A DNA stretch of 24,036 bases, from positions 1-24,036 of the forward strand of contig RXOD01004327.1 of the NCBI GenBank assembly GCA_005223375.1, written 5' to 3'. Each line of letters starts with the position of its first letter. The stretch's first letter is position 1. Shown here piece after piece: positions 19,322 through 24,036 of this stretch. The DNA is from Amoebophrya sp. AT5.2 (lineage: Eukaryota; Sar; Dinophyceae; Syndiniales; Amoebophryaceae). The position numbers and the translations under genes are program-made. The notes under the pieces were generated by a model. The model saw nothing but the letters and a program-made list of their open reading frames with translations. It was not told where the DNA came from and ran no database searches.

Positions 19322-20888
19322 TCACTTCAGCTTGAGTGGCTCCTCCCGTGGATCCGAGGAGAAGCGAGTCAGGTCCCGTTGGTGTTTCGCGAACAGCCCT
19401 GCTTTTTGTTCGTCAGTTAGCAGGGCCAAATCGATGCCCTGCTTCCTCAAGTCCGCTTCCACATCAGCCTCATCTTTCTCCAGGATCTTGCGGTAAATCG
19501 TCGTCGCAAACTCACTGAAGTTGAACAATGAACCTGTTCACAGTTTTTGTGAAATTAGCTAACAGTTCTTTCTAAAGATTCCTCTACGACTACGCTTACG
19601 TAGTAGTAGTTATAGATCAGTTCCCGCCCTGGCGCGATCAAGTTTAGGAGCGACCTTCTTTAATGTTCATCATCCCAAAAACATCTGCAAAATAATAGTG
19701 TTGAATAGAGGAGCTGCTGCATCGTTTCGCGGTATCTAAAGCCGTTGCACGGCGACGCCGACCGACGGCCTCACATGTGAGACCGTATCACCAGCAGCGC
19801 CCCGACGCCTATAGGACCCGTGGCTTTGAGCCATTTCACGGCGTCACATGTGAAACCGTATCACCAGCGCCCCGACGCCTATAGGATCCGTTGTTTTGAG
19901 TCGTTTCGCTGCGTCACATGTGAAACCGTATCACCAACGCCCAAACCCCTATAGGATCCCGTGCTTTAAGCCGTTTCACGGCGTCACATGTGAAACCGTA
20001 TCACTAGCACTCAAACGCCTATAGGGTCCGCTGCTTTGAGCCGTTCCACGGCATCACATGTGAAACCGTATCACCAGCGTCCACACGCGTATAGGGTCCC
20101 CGCTGCTTTAAGCCGTTTCACGGCGTCACATGTGAAACCGTATCACCAGCACCCAGATGCCTATAGAATACACTGCATTGAGCCGTCTCACAGGATCACA
20201 GCAGAAACCTCCGTACCAACCTTGCCCAAAACTTTAAATTTCAAAATTTAAATTTTTATTTTTTACGGTTCTCATCTCCAGCTCGAGAAGGGGTTCAAAC
20301 CCTTGTCGCACGTGACAGCAGCCACAATCGAGCGCCGCCATCACTTTCATCTCATGGAGCAGAGCCCGAACGTAGCAAGTAAATGGCTGAATCAAACATG
20401 GCAAACGAATCGCACAACTATATTTGAGTTATAGTTGGTGTACTAGTACCTCGTTCGTAGCATCTTTCCCTTTGGTCGTTCAGTAGTTTCCTGACGAAGT
20501 GTATCGGCACTGGTTTTCTCCACGTTTCCGAGGTGGTCATTTTCGTGAGTCCCTGGATTCGCTTCGAGTCCGTCGGTAGGCGGTGGCTCCACCAGAATCC
20601 CTGCGATGTCAGCTCCAGAATGAGCCACTCCCCGCAGCTCATTTTGAAGATGAGCCCGGCGCTGGTATCGTCGTCCCGCTCGAAGTACTTGATCTGGCGC
20701 CAGCTGTCGTGCTCCGCGGAGTACTCCTGCCGCTGCCTTTCCCCCCTGGTGTACAGGCAGCAGTAGTCGAAGGTCTTGTACTTCAGCTCCAGCTCCATCA
20801 AAGTCTCCATAAAGTCGTCGTCGTCCAGGATCTCAGCACCAGGAACGCCCGGCATCTGAAACGAACCAGAAGACGAACCGCAACCCAT
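19322..20888 (-). CDS. small MGC-starting (acylation-motif) protein of unknown function, two exons
   Basis: Exons 20888-20450 and 19533-19322 give 216 residues. The N-terminus MGCGSSSG fits N-myristoylation at Gly2 with palmitoylation at Cys3, suggesting membrane attachment (inference from the motif). An acidic DDDDF patch and an all-alpha/beta middle follow, with YCCLYTRGERQRQEY, GLIFKMSCGEWLILELTSQG and FVRKLLNDQRERCYERG. Exon 2 gives SLFNFSEFATTIYRKILEKD and a charged helical end, PREEPLKLK. Unspliced, exon 1 would end ten residues past the donor. Exon 2 has no ATG of its own: its frame opens with TTG. I do not recognise the family. Confidence 0.65.
19741..20225. repeat. tandem array of about 70 bp units, near 6.5 copies
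   Basis: The palindrome TCACATGTGA starts at 19771, 19844, 19914, 19984, 20054 and 20126, with a decayed copy at 20196. Spacings are 73, 70, 70, 70, 72 and 70. Each unit also carries AAACCGTATCACCAGC, a CGCCTATAGG block and TTTGAGCCGTTTCACGGC. Within a unit GTTTCAC can pair with GTGAAAC. The whole unit is conserved, with scattered substitutions, so it is a satellite rather than repeat-plus-spacer. Confidence 0.95.
20233..20252. repeat. AT-rich inverted repeat at the array edge
   Basis: TTTAAATTT and AAATTTAAA flank a 2 nt centre (CA), forming a perfect 9 bp-arm inverted repeat just right of the satellite array, followed by a T-rich run. Confidence 0.7.
20415..20437. repeat. perfect 8 bp-stem hairpin near the 5' splice site
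   Basis: CAACTATA at 20415-20422 pairs with TATAGTTG at 20430-20437 around a 7 nt loop. On the transcribed strand it starts about 12 bases into the intron of the MGC gene, just after the GTACTAGTAC palindrome (20440-20449) that is the start of the intron. Confidence 0.7.
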
Positions 20889-21520
20889 TCTTTCCGTCTC
20901 TGCAGCTACTGCTTGTTCCGCAACGAAAGCTGCTGTATCATTGATGAGCTGGAGCTGCCATCATTTCCTACAACCCTATGGCCCCCACCACCGGGCAGCA
21001 AAGGCGTGGTGTGCACGGCCCAGAGCAGTCAAAGCTCGCGGAACGCTCTTTTGCTATGCCAGCGTTTAAGTTTTACTGATAATTCATCATCTGGTTCTGG
21101 CGCTGTTGAGCGTGATAACAGGGAATCATTCGCTTACGAGCAAGCGGTCCTGCATATCGAGGGTTACGTGATGGCATCCTTACCTGATTCATCGGAGCAA
21201 GCCATCCTCTGCCGGTGCCGGTTCCGGCATCGGAACAGTGTATGAAACAGCAGAAAACACAGACAGCCCACTCTTCGCGGTTGAACATCACACAAGGCGT
21301 GACGCCATACGATAGCCGTCACGAGGACCATTGAGAGTATAATTCTTCGCTGGTTTACTTCGTGTGCGGGTTTGATGTGCTGCATCTCACCATACTATAG
21401 CAACCCCTTTTCGTGGAGAAATTTCTTCAGCGCTGCTGTCGCTTCTGTCGCTGATAGCGAGGAACACATGCAAATGCACATCTTCGGAGGTGCAACTCAA
21501 ATCTCCCGTCTTTAACTCGC
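20889..21520. other. spacer between MGC gene and NAA30, no gene supported
   Basis: Minus-strand frames at 21073-21291 and 21164-21385 start with GTG or lack any recognisable motif, and a plus-strand frame overlaps the MGC gene antisense. No RNA gene or repeat stands out. It presumably holds the MGC gene 5' region and the NAA30 3' region. Confidence 0.5.
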
Positions 21521-22486
21521 CTATTTTTTTTTCTTTTTCGCCCCCGCGCCGGTCACTACACTGACACTACCTCCAGGCGCCGCGTCTTCCAGTGCCGCTG
21601 CGGCTCCTCCGCCCGCGGCCGCACCAGCACACAGTTCCGCCGCCTGTTTTTTTTCCTCCGCTTCGAACTCGTCCAGAAAGCCTTCCCTTGCCGGAAAGGC
21701 GTACTTGAAGCGGAAGGCGTCCACGCCGTTCAGGTAGTAGGCGTTCAGCCGTTTGTGCTTCACAAAGCCGACGCTCTCGTACAGCTGCCGCGCCTTCAGG
21801 TTCGTCAGTTCCGTCTCCAGGATGCACTCGTCGCCCCCGTTCTTCTCCATCTTGTCGAGCGTCAGTTCCACGAGCTTCCGCGCGATGCCGCGCCGTCGGA
21901 ACGATGAGTCCACCGCGAGCATGCCGATGTAGCCGCGGATTCCGGGCACGAAGTGGGACTTGTGTTCTTCGAGCTTGGAAATAATCCCGCCTATGATCCG
22001 CGTCTCCGACCGCTGCTGCAGCTTCGCTCGCAACTGGTAGCTTGCCAAGGCGCTGCTGCTGCTGGTTGCTTTCCCTTGCTCCTTGAATGTCTCGTCCGCG
22101 TCCAGCACCTTGTCGCTTTCGTTGTCAATCGCTCCTGCTGCTGATGCTGGTACTTGTTCTACAGTAGATGCTGCTTCGCCTTCGGTTTGGCAGGTTTTTC
22201 CACCTCCGCCCCCCGCAACAGCATCTTCTTTCCCTACTTCCTGCCCTTCCCCTTCCTCACCGTCGTTCTCGTTCAACACAACCGCTAGAAAGCAGAGCTC
22301 AGGCCAGTGGTTGACGAAGTAGCGGTAGGTAAAGACCGAGTAGGGCTCGGATAGGTCCTTTTCGATGAGCGCGATGAGATCGGGGAGGTCGTCTTCGCCG
22401 CGATACGGGATGTAGTGGACCGGCTTTGTGGATATCGCCGGCAGAGCTGCAGGCGCAGCGGCGCCTGATGTAGCGTCCGCGGCCAT
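21521..22486 (-). CDS. NAA30: N-alpha-acetyltransferase 30, NatC catalytic subunit
   Basis: 321 residues from ATG (context AACATGGCC) to TAG. The open frame reaches 22579 but starts there with GTG. NAA30/Mak3 acetylates the N-terminal Met of proteins starting Met-hydrophobic, co-translationally, as part of NatC (with NAA35 and NAA38). The family signature DLSEPYSVFTYRYFVNHWPELCFLA is at about 44-68. The GNAT core follows at 163-262: IIGGIISKLEEHK, RGYIGMLAVDSSFRRRGIARKL (acetyl-CoA loop RRRGIA, about 198-202), ILETELTNLKARQLYESVGF, and KRLNAYYLNGVDAFRF. About 90 residues of low complexity (72-162) are inserted between two core strands that are nearly adjacent in animal and fungal homologues. 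The C-terminus adds an Ala/Gly-rich tail ending in five Lys. NatC partners are not in the window. Confidence 0.93.
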   Translation of the reverse strand: MAADATSGAAAPAALPAISTKPVHYIPYRGEDDLPDLIALIEKDLSEPYSVFTYRYFVNHWPELCFLAVVLNENDGEEGEGQEVGKEDAVAGGGGGKTCQTEGEAASTVEQVPASAAGAIDNESDKVLDADETFKEQGKATSSSSALASYQLRAKLQQRSETRIIGGIISKLEEHKSHFVPGIRGYIGMLAVDSSFRRRGIARKLVELTLDKMEKNGGDECILETELTNLKARQLYESVGFVKHKRLNAYYLNGVDAFRFKYAFPAREGFLDEFEAEEKKQAAELCAGAAAGGGAAAALEDAAPGGSVSVVTGAGAKKKKK

Positions 22487-22784
22487 GTTTAGATCAGCTG
22501 CATAGAACTGTAGTTGTAGATGTTCATGATCGTCCAGGTCCAGCGCCCTTTTTCTAGTATCGCAATCGTTGCTTCGCACTATGTATCAGGGGATCATCGC
22601 AATCGCTTTAGGGAGCCATAAAACCAACTACTATGCCGCGGCCACGACACCGCCTACGCCTACTATAGAGCAAAACCTGGAAAAATAGGCATCGGAACGC
22701 GAGTCAGAAAGTAGAAGATAGAAACACGCAATTCTGAAGATCTTGTTTTATGCGGAAACACATAGTCAGAGCTGGCAGAGCCGC
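22487..22784. other. short spacer upstream of NAA30
   Basis: The NAA30 frame stays open upstream to 22579 without recognisable content. No SECIS-like element with an unpaired AA apex and a clear ATGA/GA core was found by eye on the minus strand. Confidence 0.4.
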
Positions 22785-22934
22785 TCAGTAGAACATCACC
22801 AAAACTTGCTCGCAATGTTTCCGACGCATTTCATCGATTTGCTGTAGCTGTTGCATCTTCCACTGACGCAAGCGGCTCAGCCTCAATTCAATGTGGCGCT
22901 TCCTGTAACTGAGGAAAGCGCCGGCGTCTGGCAG
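22785..22934 (-). other. open in-frame extension after a TGA stop (49 codons)
   Basis: Directly after the TGA at 22935-22937 the same frame stays open for 49 codons to a second TGA at 22785. The translation contains SYRKRHIELRLSRLRQWKMQ and QLQQIDEMRRKHCEQVLVMF. It is charged, lacks low-complexity runs and looks like an amphipathic helix. The stop context is TGA CTG, that is UGA followed by C. It may be a read-through extension, a hidden exon or chance. Confidence 0.4.
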
Positions 22935-24026
22935 TCAGAAGGCTTCGTCTTCTTCTTCGCCTCCAACCTCTGAGGTCAGCGTTCGTGCTTTGGGTTTCTC
23001 TTTCACCCGTGCAGTCTTTGCAGTGGCTCGTGAAGTTGAAGTAGATGACGATGATCTATTTGCGTCCGCGATCGATGCTTCAAGGATTCCTTCTGATCGC
23101 AGCTTCGAGGATTTCAGAATTGCATCGTACGACAGCGTGTCTTGCTTGGCAATTTCCCGCACTTGCGCCGACAGTCGCGCAGCTTTCAACCCCGGCGGAC
23201 CGGATGTTGAAGAAGTGCCGCCTCCTTTCGCGCCGGCTCCAATTTTTGATGAGGACGAAGCGCGTGCTGCCGCGGGAATGATGGCTTTTTCGTTAAATTT
23301 GCTGGCGGACCTGGCCGGCGGAGAGCGGTTCCGGGCCGTGTCGTTCTCGTCGCAGTTGCCATTGGCGTTGTTGTACTCAAACTCTCGTGTAGTTCTACTC
23401 GTGTTTGTATGCTGCTCCGGAGATAGCACCGGAGACTTGAAATCGTCAGGGCCGCCCGCCCCCGGCTCTGCATCATTGTCATTTGGTGTGTTGTTCTGCA
23501 TTTCGACACCGGCTCCCATCACCGCCGACAGATTCAGCAGCTCACGCGGCAATCCAAATCCGGTTCCAGAGGCTGACGGCCGCTTTATTCCAGCACCCTT
23601 GCTCTTCGGAATCGGAGCAGCCGGTCTTACTGCACTGGAGGGCCTCGACTCTGCAGCTGATCCTGATGCCGGCGGCGGGGAGCCGATCCTCCTTGCAGCT
23701 ACAATCTGATTCTCCAAGTAGCTCCTCGTCCTCGCCGGGGCAGGCGGAGGGGGCGAATCGGACGTTACAACCGCAGCAGCCGGAGGTGAGGCGGATACCT
23801 CCGGACTCATCTTCCCAGCTCCCATGCTAGTCGCCGCGTTTTCGAGGCGATCTGCCTTTCTGACCTCCCGCTGCACTTTCAGGAGGCTCGTCACGTGCGC
23901 CTGCTGCGACACTCTGCTTTTCGTCCGATCGTGACTTCCGTGCGTGGGCGAGAGCTGCGAGTGCCTTCCGACTGCCGGATGCGTCTTCTCCATGAAGTGC
24001 TGTCCTTCTCGCGACAGCAGCTTCAT
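22935..24026 (-). CDS. disordered Ser/Ala/Pro-rich protein of unknown function, 5' end possibly outside window
   Basis: 363 residues from the first ATG in the window (24026). The frame is still open to the window edge, so the true start may lie further right. I do not recognise it. Residues 39-68 are a basic helical stretch (VTSLLKVQREVRKADRLENA). Residues 70-280 are Pro/Ala/Ser/Gly-rich and probably disordered. Residues about 280-320 (VREIAKQDTLSYDAILKSSK, then LRSEGILEASIADA) form a second helical patch. A Ser/Thr stretch and a basic segment (KEKPKARTLTSE) follow, ending acidic (EEEDEAF). No signal peptide or membrane segment is seen. The stop is TGA followed by C, with an open frame beyond it (separate entry). 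Confidence 0.6.
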   Translation of the reverse strand: MKLLSREGQHFMEKTHPAVGRHSQLSPTHGSHDRTKSRVSQQAHVTSLLKVQREVRKADRLENAATSMGAGKMSPEVSASPPAAAVVTSDSPPPPAPARTRSYLENQIVAARRIGSPPPASGSAAESRPSSAVRPAAPIPKSKGAGIKRPSASGTGFGLPRELLNLSAVMGAGVEMQNNTPNDNDAEPGAGGPDDFKSPVLSPEQHTNTSRTTREFEYNNANGNCDENDTARNRSPPARSASKFNEKAIIPAAARASSSSKIGAGAKGGGTSSTSGPPGLKAARLSAQVREIAKQDTLSYDAILKSSKLRSEGILEASIADANRSSSSTSTSRATAKTARVKEKPKARTLTSEVGGEEEDEAF

Positions 24027-24036
24027 CCCCGCACCC

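Larger units (their letters stand above)
19534..20449 (-). other. intron of the MGC gene (916 bp) carrying a satellite array
   Basis: The donor GTACTAGTAC follows CGAACGAG and the acceptor is CTGTGAACAG. Both are phase 1, making a Gly codon across the junction. It is far longer than the other introns here (82-162 bp); the tandem array at 19741-20225 accounts for about half of it. TTCACA/TGTGAA can pair at 19537-19553 next to the acceptor. Confidence 0.6.

Noticed and set aside
19741..20225. CRISPR-like array
   Set aside because: The entire 70 bp unit is repeated with drift. There are no unique spacers and no cas-like genes, and the setting is eukaryotic.
20288..20304. tRNA T-arm-like stem-loop (GGTTCAAACC)
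   Set aside because: The 5 bp stem and 7 nt loop fit, but no D arm, anticodon arm or matching acceptor stem lies upstream.
22560..22784. SECIS element for the UGA at 22935
   Set aside because: No stem with the ATGA/GA quartet and an apical AA was found by eye. The residues around the UGA are not a redox motif.

Overview
The window looks like nuclear DNA of a unicellular eukaryote. Genes are long, GC-rich and intron-poor, and their proteins carry long Ser, Ala, Thr, Asp and Glu low-complexity tracts. All of the supported genes (eight) lie on the minus strand. The few introns I can support are short (82-162 bp) with GT-AG ends, apart from one of about 0.9 kb. One-way gene order, compactness and protein style fit an alveolate of the dinoflagellate/perkinsid side (a syndinian-like compact genome is possible). 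No marker gene proves this, so the organism call is tentative.

Layout from left to right, with every gene read right to left. Positions 1-5616 hold a secreted mosaic CAP-domain protein that runs off the left edge; two ORFs are joined by a phase-consistent intron at 2760-2921. Positions 7266-9695 hold a protein with a divergent thioester-reductase/NAD(P)-binding domain, which may have extra 3' exons. Positions 10347-12485 hold a fusion of a malate/L-lactate-type dehydrogenase and a carboxymuconolactone-decarboxylase-like domain. Positions 12671-14102 hold a three-exon gene for a MUS81-like winged-helix protein. Positions 14777-18694 hold a NEK-like kinase with a very long, RS-rich tail. Positions 19322-20888 hold a small MGC-starting protein whose intron contains a tandem array of about 70 bp units. 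Positions 21521-22486 hold NAA30, the NatC catalytic subunit and the best recognised gene here. Positions 22935-24026 hold a disordered protein, possibly partial at its 5' end, whose stop codon is a TGA in a leaky context followed by 49 open in-frame codons.

The genes do not form one pathway; this is a housekeeping/accessory mix. The observations most worth checking are the possible UGA read-through at 22935, the satellite array inside an intron, the dehydrogenase-CMD fusion, the CAP domain split by Cys-rich and Thr-rich inserts, and three enzyme-like domains (reductase, MUS81-like, kinase) with altered motifs. No tRNA, rRNA, CRISPR array or transposase was seen.
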